Positions 34,604 to 42,361 of a stretch of DNA of 64,000 nucleotides are shown piece by piece. Made by a program: the position numbers and the translations under genes. Under the pieces are notes generated by a model. It ran no database searches, was not told the DNA's origin, and was given only the letters and a program-made list of their open reading frames with translations. The DNA is taken from contig JACDOJ010000002.1 of NCBI GenBank assembly GCA_017656135.1, positions 1 to 64,000 on the forward strand, given 5' to 3'. The DNA is from Bacillota bacterium (GTDB lineage: Bacteria > Bacillota > UBA5301). How positions within the stretch are numbered: position 1 is the stretch's first letter; each line of letters opens with the position of its first letter.

Positions 34604-35839
34604 ATGATCAACTATCAGGACTTTTTTGCTGAACGGGCCCAGCTCATGCAGGCTTCTGATATCAGGGAAGCTTTTAAACTAACAGAGAATGCGGACATAA
34701 TCTCTTTTGCCGGAGGGTTCCCCAGCGCTGAATACTTCCCCGTCCAGGAAGTGGAAGAAATTGTTTCCGAGCTATTGGCCTCTTCGCCGGGGATCGCCTT
34801 GCAGTACGGGCCGACAGAGGGGATCGCAGAACTGCGCTGTCAGGTAGCGGAACTCATGAGTAGCAAAGGTGTGAGGTGCAGCGGTGACCAGGTACTCATC
34901 ACCTCAGGGTCCCAGCAGGCCCTGGACCTGATCGGTAGGGTCTTCCTGAATCCAGGCGATCTGGTGCTCATGGAAACTCCGGGATATATAGGAGCTTTGG
35001 GGGCTTTGAAGGCATACCAACCAATCTTCGAAGGTGTCCCCTTGGACGAAGATGGCCTTAGGGTGGATGTATTGGCCCAGCGCCTGGAGGAGTTGGCAAG
35101 TGAAGGGAAGTCGCCGAAGTTGTTGTACACCGTTGCCACTTTTCACAATCCCACAGGGGTGACGATGAGCATGGAACGGAGACGGCACCTAGTCCGGCTG
35201 GCGGAGAAATACCGTTTTCTGATAGTCGAGGATAACCCCTATGAAGAAATCTTCTTTGAGGGGGAACCGGTCTCGTCGATTAAGTCGCTGGATACCAGTG
35301 GTTTAGTAATATACTTGGGTTCTTTTTCCAAAATCTTTCTGCCTGGTTTGCGAGTAGGCTGGGTGACAGCGGAACGATCTATGGTCGAGAAATTAGCTAT
35401 AGCCAAGCAATCCATGGACCTATGTGGGAGCACTTTGGGACAGAAAATTGTTTCTACTGCAATCAAGCGGGGTTTTTTCTCTCGCCACATTCCGGCACTC
35501 CGGTTTTCCTACCGAAAAAAGAGGGACGTCATGCTGACATCTCTGGAAAGGTTTGCTCCGGAAGGAGTGGTGTGGACCCGGCCGCAGGGAGGTTTCTTCG
35601 TTTGGTTGACTCTGCCTGAAAGGATGGATGCCAAGGTCATTCTTTCAGAGGCAATCCATAAAAAGGTAGCCTACGTCTGCGGCAGTGGTTTCCATTTGGA
35701 CGGTGGAGGCCACAACACTATCCGCCTAGCCTTTAGCCAGAACACTGAGGAACAGATAAGGGAAGGAGTCCGCCGCCTGTGTCTGGTATTGAAGGAAAAC
35801 CTAGGCGGCAGAGAAGTAGGGGTTGCCCGTGCAGTGTAA
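34604..35839 (+). CDS. PLP-dependent aminotransferase, class I/II (LysN-like), T-box regulated
   Basis: 411 residues from ATG 34604 with GGAGGT ahead; the frame is open further upstream to 34355, but that part is T-box leader. Fold-type I aminotransferase: 'FAGGFPSAEYFPVQEV', 'YGPTEGIAELR', 'TSGSQQALDLIGRVFLNPGD', 'HNPTGVTMS', 'VEDNPYEEIFFEG', PLP-lysine in 'LGSFSKIFLPGLRVGW', and 'RPQGGFFVW'. This is the group containing 2-aminoadipate/branched-chain and MocR-related transaminases. Two leaders reading tRNA-Ala suggest it makes alanine from pyruvate; that is inference from the regulation, not from the protein itself. Confidence 0.9.
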   Translation: MINYQDFFAERAQLMQASDIREAFKLTENADIISFAGGFPSAEYFPVQEVEEIVSELLASSPGIALQYGPTEGIAELRCQVAELMSSKGVRCSGDQVLITSGSQQALDLIGRVFLNPGDLVLMETPGYIGALGALKAYQPIFEGVPLDEDGLRVDVLAQRLEELASEGKSPKLLYTVATFHNPTGVTMSMERRRHLVRLAEKYRFLIVEDNPYEEIFFEGEPVSSIKSLDTSGLVIYLGSFSKIFLPGLRVGWVTAERSMVEKLAIAKQSMDLCGSTLGQKIVSTAIKRGFFSRHIPALRFSYRKKRDVMLTSLERFAPEGVVWTRPQGGFFVWLTLPERMDAKVILSEAIHKKVAYVCGSGFHLDGGGHNTIRLAFSQNTEEQIREGVRRLCLVLKENLGGREVGVARAV

Positions 35840-36007
35840 GTACTGCCTTGACGGCCAGGCGAGATATAGACCGAAGCGGGCCAGGGGAGAACTATGCATC
35901 CCGAGACTTAGTGAGATCTTCGACCCTCAACCCATATTGTCCAGACTCCAGGGGGTAAAGGAGTGCGAGCCCGCTGCCAACCATAATTTATAACTCGGAC
36001 TGCAAAG

Positions 36008-36778
36008 CTATAGATTGAGGCGGACTAACTCCAGATCTCCTTTGACGGCCAGGCGGTCCTCCTTGATGGCTAGGGCGCCGGTGACGCCCGGGATTGTTAC
36101 GGCCCATTCTACGGCTGGCTGCAGGTCACACGTCGCCAGGACCCGGTTTCCCATCGCGGTGGCGACGGCATCGGCCAGGGCTGGGTTGCGCGCCACAACC
36201 ATAGCTGTGTCGGCAGTCCCGAAACTGAGGGAAGGCCCGACAGTGCCTGCCGAGGTGCAGACCCCGGCAGGCGTCTGGCAGGGACGCAGTTTGATCCCCA
36301 GCCGCCCGGAAAACGGAGATTCTCCTGCAAAAATAGCGATGACGCGGGGTTCGGTAGAGGCGATGTAAATGTCTCCGCCGTTTTCGACGATGACTTCGCT
36401 GGAATACGCCTTTAATTCCTCCCCGGTCTGCCAGGCGATGGCACCGGCCACCGCAGCCATGGGTCCAACGCCGGCCAGTTGGGCGGCTTGGGCCATGAGT
36501 TTTGCGATCCATGGCGACCAATCGGGGATAACCAGGGGTTCCAGGGCCCGCTGGAAAGAAGGCTGCTTTAATAAGAAAGTTTCCAGGGAAAGGCGGAGCT
36601 TTTTAACGCTTGCCTCAGTCAGGTGGCGTAGGCCCTCTACCTCATGAGGGTCGGCTTTTATCCTTACCAGCAGATCGGTTTCCTTGACTGTCACCGTGAA
36701 GCTGGCCAGACACCCGTCGTCTTTGGTCCAGGCCCGGTAATACCGGTCAATGTAGGATTGAGGACGTGTAATAGCCAT
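36008..36778 (-). CDS. UPF0280 (ApbE-like) protein of the homocysteine operon
   Basis: 256 residues from ATG 36778 (GGAGACATTCTG upstream; the longer ORF start at 36841 has no ribosome site). Motifs 'GVGPMAAVAGAIAW', 'VIVENGGDIYIAS', 'GVCTSAGTVGPSLSFGTADTAMV' mark the UPF0280/COG2122 family, structurally related to ApbE flavin transferases. COG2122 has been linked genetically with DUF39 and NIL-ferredoxin proteins in homocysteine formation in sulfate reducers; the three genes are together here. Its start overlaps the NIL-ferredoxin stop by one base (TGATG). Confidence 0.88.
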   Translation of the reverse strand: MAITRPQSYIDRYYRAWTKDDGCLASFTVTVKETDLLVRIKADPHEVEGLRHLTEASVKKLRLSLETFLLKQPSFQRALEPLVIPDWSPWIAKLMAQAAQLAGVGPMAAVAGAIAWQTGEELKAYSSEVIVENGGDIYIASTEPRVIAIFAGESPFSGRLGIKLRPCQTPAGVCTSAGTVGPSLSFGTADTAMVVARNPALADAVATAMGNRVLATCDLQPAVEWAVTIPGVTGALAIKEDRLAVKGDLELVRLNL

Positions 36779-37188
36779 CAGAATGTCTCCTTCAATATAC
36801 CCAAGGGGCAGGCGGTAGTGCAAAGCCCGCATATGATGCACTTACTCTGGTCGAAAGAAAGCTCCCAGGAGTCAAGATCGAGGGCCAGCGCCTTTGGGCG
36901 GCAGACTGCGGTACACGCGCCGCAATGGATGCACTCTTTCTCATTCCAGGAGATGGCCCTGGCCAAGGTCTCCACCTGGACTCCCTGGGAACGCAGGAAA
37001 TTAATCCCCTGTTCTACTTGTTCCAAGGAGGAATTGCCAATTTCCAGGATCAACTTTCCTTCTTCATTCGGGGTGATGCGGGCAAAGAGGATGTTGATGA
37101 CGAGGTCGAATTCCTTCACCAGAGAATAGGTGAGGGGTTTTCCCGCAAGGCCAGCGGGGAAAGTGATCAGGACGCGTCTCGTGGCCAT
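36778..37188 (-). CDS. NIL domain-ferredoxin protein
   Basis: 136 residues: an N-terminal NIL domain ('VLITFPAGLAGKPLTYSLVKEF'), the ligand-binding fold seen at the end of methionine ABC ATPases, then two [4Fe-4S] motifs, CIHCGACTAVCRP and CIICGLCTTACPL. It is the MA1822-type partner of the DUF39 protein in reductive transfer of sulfide to aspartate semialdehyde, giving homocysteine. AGGAGGATTA precedes the start, which lies 1 nt from the DUF39 stop. Confidence 0.9.
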   Translation of the reverse strand: MATRRVLITFPAGLAGKPLTYSLVKEFDLVINILFARITPNEEGKLILEIGNSSLEQVEQGINFLRSQGVQVETLARAISWNEKECIHCGACTAVCRPKALALDLDSWELSFDQSKCIICGLCTTACPLGILKETF

Positions 37189-37189
37189 A

Positions 37190-38329
37190 TTAATCCTCCT
37201 TTTCTTCCGGGATGGTTGGCAGTGAGCGGACTGGTTCGGTCAGGGTAAACTCTCCCGACAGGATCCGGTCTTTAAGAACCGATGCTATTTCCCGAGCTTT
37301 AACGATACTGCTCAAGGGAGCAGTAGGAACAGTTTTCCCATTTATGGTGACGGAGCCTGTTCTGAGCTGTGCATATGTCACCTGTCCCAGTACTGGACGG
37401 GACAGCTCCGGTACCCCGTAATCGAATATTTTGGTTACGATGTCTTCGTCCCGCACAGCGAGGTTCAGAGCCATATCCTTGTCAAGGACGGGGATAGGCA
37501 CGCCGATGCCGACATAGAGGGAGACCCCGTAATTATGGAAGAACGCTGCCTTCAGAAAGCGGTGGTCCATTTCTTTGAGGTTACCAATGAGGGCCAAGGT
37601 TCCGGCAGCACCCACGGGAATGCCCCTTTCAGTCCGGGGAGCACCGGGATTATGCTGGGTCCCCTCCCAGGCAACGAAGCCTTCCGCTCCTGCCAAGAAT
37701 ACCTTGGTCCCAATGCCGATGGTCCGATAATAGGGGTCATTTAACAAAGGGCTCAGTTTACCTGATGTGGAGTAGGTGACATTCCCGTACCTGGGCAGCA
37801 GGGAACCCATGTAGGTATGGATTACCCGATCGGATCCGTTGGATGCTGCCCCGTAGTTCTGATAAGCGTTGCGGGGGTTGAATAAGTAGGCTTGGTTTAG
37901 GTCGGACAGGTGAAACCAGGACTCTATTTCTTTTCTGGGGTAACAATCAGTACCTTGGGATGTGGCCTTGAGGCGCACTTTCTCCCCCTTGACCAGAGCT
38001 TCGATTACGAATGCGCCGCCGTAGGTGGGATCAGTTTGCGAGGGTTCGGTGGCGCCGAGGAACACATCCATGGCAGCCAGGCCACCGTATGCGGGAACAT
38101 CGTTTAACGTGACCCGGCTCAGCTTCATCGGTGGGTCGGTGTGTTTGAAGTTGAAAAAGGCACCTGATGAGCACATGGCGCCAAAGGTTGCTGTGGTTAC
38201 CACGTCTACTTTACGGGCGGCGCTATCTACACCCTCCTCATCCACCACCTCGAGAAACTCCTCTTTGGTCAAGACCACTGCTTTACCACGCTTAATCCGG
38301 CTGTTTATCTCCTCAATACTCCTGGCCAT
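37190..38329 (-). CDS. Homocysteine biosynthesis protein (DUF39/HcyBio)
   Basis: 379 residues from ATG 38329 (GGAGGTGCCGT upstream; ATG 38344 rejected). DUF39 family, with 'VVTTATFGAMCSSGAFFNF', 'GGAFVIEALVKGE', 'GTDCYPRKEIE', 'FLAGAEGFVAWEGTQHNP' and 'IPVLDKDMAL'. Members such as MA1821 of Methanosarcina form homocysteine directly from aspartate semialdehyde and sulfide, bypassing O-acetylhomoserine. The conserved cysteines in 'MCSSG' and 'TDCYP' are likely sulfur carriers. First gene of a three-gene operon under a SAM-I riboswitch, which fits a methionine-pathway role. Confidence 0.93.
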   Translation of the reverse strand: MARSIEEINSRIKRGKAVVLTKEEFLEVVDEEGVDSAARKVDVVTTATFGAMCSSGAFFNFKHTDPPMKLSRVTLNDVPAYGGLAAMDVFLGATEPSQTDPTYGGAFVIEALVKGEKVRLKATSQGTDCYPRKEIESWFHLSDLNQAYLFNPRNAYQNYGAASNGSDRVIHTYMGSLLPRYGNVTYSTSGKLSPLLNDPYYRTIGIGTKVFLAGAEGFVAWEGTQHNPGAPRTERGIPVGAAGTLALIGNLKEMDHRFLKAAFFHNYGVSLYVGIGVPIPVLDKDMALNLAVRDEDIVTKIFDYGVPELSRPVLGQVTYAQLRTGSVTINGKTVPTAPLSSIVKAREIASVLKDRILSGEFTLTEPVRSLPTIPEEKED

Positions 38330-38353
38330 ACGGCACCTCCTCAACTTGATACC

Positions 38354-38506
38354 AAAAAGAAAGCACCTTCCTGCAGATACAAAAGGTGCTGGTTAGCTTG
38401 CTTCTCATTTCTCAGGAATCTTCCTGCAGGACTTGGCACCGGTGCACATAGGTGTCGGTTGCCGAGGTTTCATTGGGCCAGTCCCTCCGCCTCTCTCCAT
38501 GAGAAC
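38354..38506 (-). promoter_or_regulatory. SAM-I riboswitch (S-box) with terminator
   Basis: On the minus strand from 38506 to 38402: P1 arms TTCTCAT (38505-38499) and ATGAGAA (38408-38402), with GAGAGAGGCGGAGGGACTGG, CCCAATGAAACCTCGGCAACC-type core, GGTGCCAAGTCCTGCAGG and TTCCTGAGAAATGAG, all S-box signatures. The terminator hairpin AGCACCTT / AAGGTGCT (38390-38383 and 38369-38362) with a U-run (38358-38354) follows. High SAM should switch the homocysteine operon off. Confidence 0.95.
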
Positions 38507-38527
38507 GTTATCAAATTATTAGCACTG

Positions 38528-38556
38528 ATTCTACTACCAAACGCGACGGATGTCAA
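38528..38556 (-). promoter_or_regulatory. Promoter of the homocysteine operon
   Basis: Minus strand TTGACA (38556-38551), 17-bp spacer, TAGAAT (38533-38528), about 23 nt before the S-box. Confidence 0.85.
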
Positions 38557-38644
38557 TGTTTTTTTCCTCTTCCCACGTTTGCCTTGATTTTTATTTTTAG
38601 GTAGGGTAAAGTTAAGGAACAACAAGTAGGGGGGCATATGGTAA

Positions 38645-39295
38645 ATGAAGCTGAAAGTAAGAGACCCCGTTAGTGGGTACACCCACTTGGCCGGGGTCTT
38701 CCTGTCTGTCTTGGGGTTAGTTCTACTAGTTTATCATGCGGCTATCAGCGCTTCGGCCTGGCATGTGGTCTCATTCGCAATTTTTGGAACCAGCTTGATC
38801 CTGCTGTATACAGCCAGCACCCTATATCACCTGCTGCCGGTATCGGAGAAAGGCACCCGGGTTCTCAGGCGGATTGATCACATGATGATCTACGTCCTGA
38901 TTGCCGGGACATATACTCCTATCTGCCTGGTGCCGCTACGGGGAGGGTGGGGTTGGAGCTTTCTCGTGACCATCTGGGTTATCGCGGTAACTGGGATTAT
39001 CCTTAAAGGAGTATGGTTTAACGCTCCCCGGTGGCTCTCAACCCTTTTCTACACTGTTATGGGCTGGCTGGTGGTGATTGCATTTCTTCCCCTTGTAAAG
39101 TCGGTCCCTGTGGCTGGGATCGGTTGGCTGGTGGCCGGCGGCATCCTGTATACCATCGGTGCGGCCATTTATGGCTTAAAGTGGCCAAGGGGTGTCACCT
39201 TATTCGGGTTCCATGAGATCTTTCACCTTTTTGTTTTAGCTGGCAGCTTCTGCCACTTCTGGGTAATGTACAAGTACATCCTGTATCTGAAATAG
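38645..39295 (+). CDS. Hemolysin III family membrane protein (TrhA/YqfA-like)
   Basis: 216 residues, seven hydrophobic segments, PAQR superfamily. Conserved 'YTHLAGVFLSVLGL', 'YTASTLYHLLP', 'LRRIDHMMIYVLIAGTYTP' and 'GFHEIFHLFVLAGSFCHFW' contain the histidines and aspartate of the zinc site. Bacterial members are linked to membrane lipid homeostasis; the hemolysin name is historical. Stands alone between the divergent SAM-regulated operon and the MarR gene. Confidence 0.92.
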   Translation: MKLKVRDPVSGYTHLAGVFLSVLGLVLLVYHAAISASAWHVVSFAIFGTSLILLYTASTLYHLLPVSEKGTRVLRRIDHMMIYVLIAGTYTPICLVPLRGGWGWSFLVTIWVIAVTGIILKGVWFNAPRWLSTLFYTVMGWLVVIAFLPLVKSVPVAGIGWLVAGGILYTIGAAIYGLKWPRGVTLFGFHEIFHLFVLAGSFCHFWVMYKYILYLK

Positions 39296-39372
39296 CTAGC
39301 GTAAAAAGGCATTGGTGACCAGTATGTTGACTGGGTCCGTTTTGGGGGGAATCATTATAAGCAGGGAGAGGA

Positions 39373-39840
39373 ATGGCTGTGGAGGACAAAAGTAAATCGA
39401 TTGGGCGATTGATTTCCATTTTACACCGGCATACTCAAATATATTTCAGAAGAGAGCTGGGACCTTACGGAATAGGTAAGGGACAGTTCATTTTCTTGGC
39501 AGCCCTTTTTGAACGTGACGGCGTAAGCCAGGAATACCTGTCAAATCGACTTCTTATAGATAAGGGAGTAACGGCACGGGCGATCCAAAAACTGGAGGAA
39601 GCCGGGTATGTAATAAGGGAGGTTGATCCAGACGATAAGCGGGTAAATGTGATCTGTCTTACTAAAAAGGCTTTGGAATTAAGAACAATTTTCAAAGAAG
39701 TGGCAGAACGGTGGACAAACATGTTGACCTCTGACTTTAGTGAAGAAGAGAAAGAATTAGCATTGATGTTACTTAGAAGAATGGCGGAAAACGTGGCATA
39801 TCTAAGAACTGATATGCGAACCAGGCCTAAAATAGATTAA
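39373..39840 (+). CDS. MarR-family transcriptional regulator
   Basis: 155 residues with the MarR winged helix: 'LGPYGIGKGQFIFLAALFERDG', 'YLSNRLLIDKGVTARAIQKLEEAGYVIR', and wing 'DPDDKRVNVICLTKKAL'. No cysteine or other sensor feature is evident. Base composition is visibly more AT-rich than its neighbours, which suggests transfer. No transporter is attached; the palindrome at 39993-40022, over the next promoter, is a candidate binding site. Confidence 0.9.
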   Translation: MAVEDKSKSIGRLISILHRHTQIYFRRELGPYGIGKGQFIFLAALFERDGVSQEYLSNRLLIDKGVTARAIQKLEEAGYVIREVDPDDKRVNVICLTKKALELRTIFKEVAERWTNMLTSDFSEEEKELALMLLRRMAENVAYLRTDMRTRPKID

Positions 39841-39982
39841 TACAGTTATGAGGCAAACGCAGAGAGCCCGATTGCTTTCAAGGTCTCTTACCTGCAGTTG
39901 GCTCACAACGTCTGGGATCCCAAAGCGGGTTGTGCGGTGGGTCTGATGTGGAGCGTGTATATAGGTTGCCTTTTTCCTGAGT

Positions 39983-40011
39983 TTGCCTTGATCCTATAGG
40001 AGTCCTATAAT
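39983..40011 (+). promoter_or_regulatory. Promoter of mltG
   Basis: TTGCCT (39983-39988), 17-bp spacer, consensus TATAAT (40006-40011). Expected start near 40018, leaving an untranslated leader of only about 13 nt before GTG 40031. Confidence 0.65.
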
Positions 40012-40022
40012 AGGACTATAGG
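39993..40022 (+). repeat. Palindrome covering the mltG -10 box
   Basis: Core AGTCCTATAATAGGACT (40001-40017) is a perfect 7-bp-arm palindrome centred on the -10 element; CCTATAG and CTATAGG flank it symmetrically apart from a 2-base offset. Likely a repressor operator, the regulator perhaps being the MarR protein encoded just upstream. Confidence 0.5.
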
Positions 40023-40030
40023 GTTGTGGG

Positions 40031-41044
40031 GTGAAGCATTTGCACAGGAGACTCGCCTATCCAGCAATTGTTTTGGCCTTGCTCGTGATTTTGGTTGGCA
40101 TCGGTGTCAGCACTTTCCAGACCAAACCGGCGGGTCAGTCTGTGAGAGTGGAAATACCTGCCGGCGCTTCCAGTGCCGAAATTAGTCAGATCTTGGAAGA
40201 GGCCGGAGTAGTCAGTGATGCCTGGATTTTCAGGGCCTATGCCAAACTGGCCGGTGTTGAGGGAACCCTGAAAGCCGGGCATTATCAGTTGGAAACCGCG
40301 ATGCCGGTGATCCAGCTGCTGAGGGTTTTGGTGAAAGGAACCCCGGAAACCATTGCGGTGACCATCACTGAAGGCCAGACCCTCAAGGAAATAGCACGAA
40401 CTTTGGAAGAAGCCGGAATCGTCAACGCAGTCGAGTTTCAACGCTTGGCCTATGACCCCAAGTACGTTCTAGGGGATGAAATGCCCCACTGGCTTTTGGG
40501 GGCCAAGTCGCTGGAGGGTTTTCTCTTTCCGGATACCTACCTCTTTGCTCCAGGGCAAGGCGCCCGGGAAGTCCTGCGGGTGATGTTCAAACAGTTTCTG
40601 GCCAAGACCGAGGAGCTCAGGGAGAAGAGCCCGTATGTGGCCCAGCTGGGAGTAGTACGGTGGGTGACTTTGGCCTCCATTGTGGAGAAAGAGGGCAGGC
40701 TCCCTGAGGAACTTCCCATCATCGCTTCGGTCTTTGCCAACCGATTGGAGCGTGGTATGTACCTTCAGTCCTGTGCTACGATCCAGTACGCGCTGGGAAG
40801 GAGGAAACCGCAGCTCACCGAAGAAGACCTGCAGGTGGATTCACCCTATAACACCTACAAAAACGGCGGGTTGCCCCCGGGACCCATTGCGAGCCCAGGG
40901 CTTTCTGCCCTTAAGGCCGCTGCCTACCCAGCAGAAACCGATTACCTGTACTTCGTAGCTAAGGGAGACGGTTCCCACATCTTCTCCAAGAACTACCGGG
41001 AACACCTCAGGGCCAAAACCCAAGCCGAGAAAGGAACAGAGTAG
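40031..41044 (+). CDS. mltG: Endolytic murein transglycosylase MltG
   Basis: Cleaves nascent glycan strands in the membrane, setting peptidoglycan chain length. 337 residues: one N-terminal membrane helix (about 10-28), LysM-like region ('ITEGQTLKEIARTLEEAG') and the YceG catalytic domain with 'LEGFLFPDTYLF', the active-site glutamate in 'LASIVEKEGRLPEE', 'ASVFANRLERGMYLQSCATIQYALG' and 'SPYNTYKNGGLPPGPIASPG'. GTG start with a weak ribosome site and a very short leader. Heads a new unit with the U32 peptidase gene. Confidence 0.95.
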   Translation: MKHLHRRLAYPAIVLALLVILVGIGVSTFQTKPAGQSVRVEIPAGASSAEISQILEEAGVVSDAWIFRAYAKLAGVEGTLKAGHYQLETAMPVIQLLRVLVKGTPETIAVTITEGQTLKEIARTLEEAGIVNAVEFQRLAYDPKYVLGDEMPHWLLGAKSLEGFLFPDTYLFAPGQGAREVLRVMFKQFLAKTEELREKSPYVAQLGVVRWVTLASIVEKEGRLPEELPIIASVFANRLERGMYLQSCATIQYALGRRKPQLTEEDLQVDSPYNTYKNGGLPPGPIASPGLSALKAAAYPAETDYLYFVAKGDGSHIFSKNYREHLRAKTQAEKGTE

Positions 41045-41045
41045 G

Positions 41046-42269
41046 ATGGCAAAGAAACCCATAGAACTTCTGGCCCCGGCCGGGAACATGGAAAAACTGC
41101 AGGCAGCGGTATACTACGGTGCCGATGCCGTCTATTTTGCCGGCCCCTCCTTTGGCCTTAGAGCCTTTGCTCCTAACTTCAGCTGGCTTCAATTAGCAGA
41201 AGCTATTTCTTTTTGCCACCGCCATGGGGTTAAGGCCTACATTACAGTGAATGTCTACGCCCACAATCAAGATCTCGAGGGACTCCCTTCCTACATTCGG
41301 CACCTGGCTGAAAGCGGGGCCGATGCGGCGATTGTGGCCGACCCTGGGGTGCTTTCAGTTGTCAAGGCTGAGGCTCCCCAGCTGCCTGTGCACCTCAGTA
41401 CCCAGGCCAACACCACTAATAAGCTCTCTGCCCGGTTTTGGCAGGAGCAGGGTGTGAGCCGGGTGGTCCTGGCCCGAGAGCTCACCAGAGGGGAAGTCAC
41501 TGAGATCGCCAAAGCCGTTCCCGACTTGGAGCTGGAGGTTTTCGTCCATGGAGCCATGTGCATCTCCTACTCCGGGCGCTGTCTTTTGAGTAAGTTCATG
41601 ACCGGCCGGGATGCCAACAAGGGAGAGTGCGCCCAGGTCTGCCGCTGGAACTTCGCCCTGGTGGAGGAGAAGCGACCCGGGGAGTATTACCCCATCGCCC
41701 AGGATGAACGGGGTACTTACATCTTGAACTCACGGGACCTCTGCCTGCTGGAGTACCTGCCTGAGCTGGTGGAGGCCGGAGTTCGCTCTTTTAAGATCGA
41801 AGGCCGGATGAAGAGCGTCTACTATGTGGCCACGGTGACCAAGATCTGGCGGGAGGCCATCGACTCCTATCTGACCGACCCCGATTCTTTTCAGGTTAAA
41901 AAAGAGTGGCTTGAGGAGTTGGGCAAGGTGAGTCACCGCCCCTACACCAGCGGTTTCTGGGCCAGCGGGGGAGGGGAGCCCAGGCCTGCTCTGACCCATT
42001 TAGAAACCAGTAAATACTTGCGGAGTTATGACTTTGTTGGCCTCGTGACCGGCGTGGACCCTGGAACCGGCGCGTTTGAAGTAGAGGCCAGAAACCCCAT
42101 CGACCGGGGAGACCGGCTGGAAGTAGTCTCTCCCCGCGGTCCTGTCCAAGAATTCATCTTCCCCTTGGAGCGGGTCAACCCTAACCAGACCTTTACCCTC
42201 TCCTATCAAGGATTATTCGCCAATCCTCCGCAAGTCTGGAGTTTGCTCAGGCGGGCCAAAAAAAGTTAG
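41046..42269 (+). CDS. Peptidase U32 family protein (TrhP/YrrO-like)
   Basis: 407 residues. N-terminal barrel 'IELLAPAGNMEKLQAAVYYGADAVYF', the U32 signature 'ELEVFVHGAMCISYSGRCLLS' and cluster cysteines 'GECAQVCRW' and 'NSRDLCLLE'. Although named peptidases, U32 proteins of this type (TrhP, RlhA) hydroxylate tRNA uridine 34 or rRNA using prephenate-derived oxygen chemistry and an Fe-S cluster. Bacillus carries two such genes (yrrN-yrrO) after mltG; only one is here. One nt separates it from mltG. Confidence 0.9.
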   Translation: MAKKPIELLAPAGNMEKLQAAVYYGADAVYFAGPSFGLRAFAPNFSWLQLAEAISFCHRHGVKAYITVNVYAHNQDLEGLPSYIRHLAESGADAAIVADPGVLSVVKAEAPQLPVHLSTQANTTNKLSARFWQEQGVSRVVLARELTRGEVTEIAKAVPDLELEVFVHGAMCISYSGRCLLSKFMTGRDANKGECAQVCRWNFALVEEKRPGEYYPIAQDERGTYILNSRDLCLLEYLPELVEAGVRSFKIEGRMKSVYYVATVTKIWREAIDSYLTDPDSFQVKKEWLEELGKVSHRPYTSGFWASGGGEPRPALTHLETSKYLRSYDFVGLVTGVDPGTGAFEVEARNPIDRGDRLEVVSPRGPVQEFIFPLERVNPNQTFTLSYQGLFANPPQVWSLLRRAKKS

Positions 42270-42361
42270 TCGCCTATTTTTATTTCGGTTCAGCGGACTG
42301 GCACTTTCCGTATTTAGGGCACATAAGATGGTTTGGACCTTTAAATTAGGGGTGAACCATC

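Noticed and set aside
35840-36007. Gap between convergent aminotransferase and UPF0280 genes examined for a terminator or RNA
   Set aside because: No convincing stem with T-run and no ORF; only a short echo of TGACGGCCAGGCG also present at about 36040, probably chance.
38401-38506. Minus-strand leader first considered as another T-box
   Set aside because: The core blocks (GAGGCGGAGGGACTGG, AATGAAACCTCGGCAACC) are those of a SAM-I riboswitch, and no T-box sequence is present.
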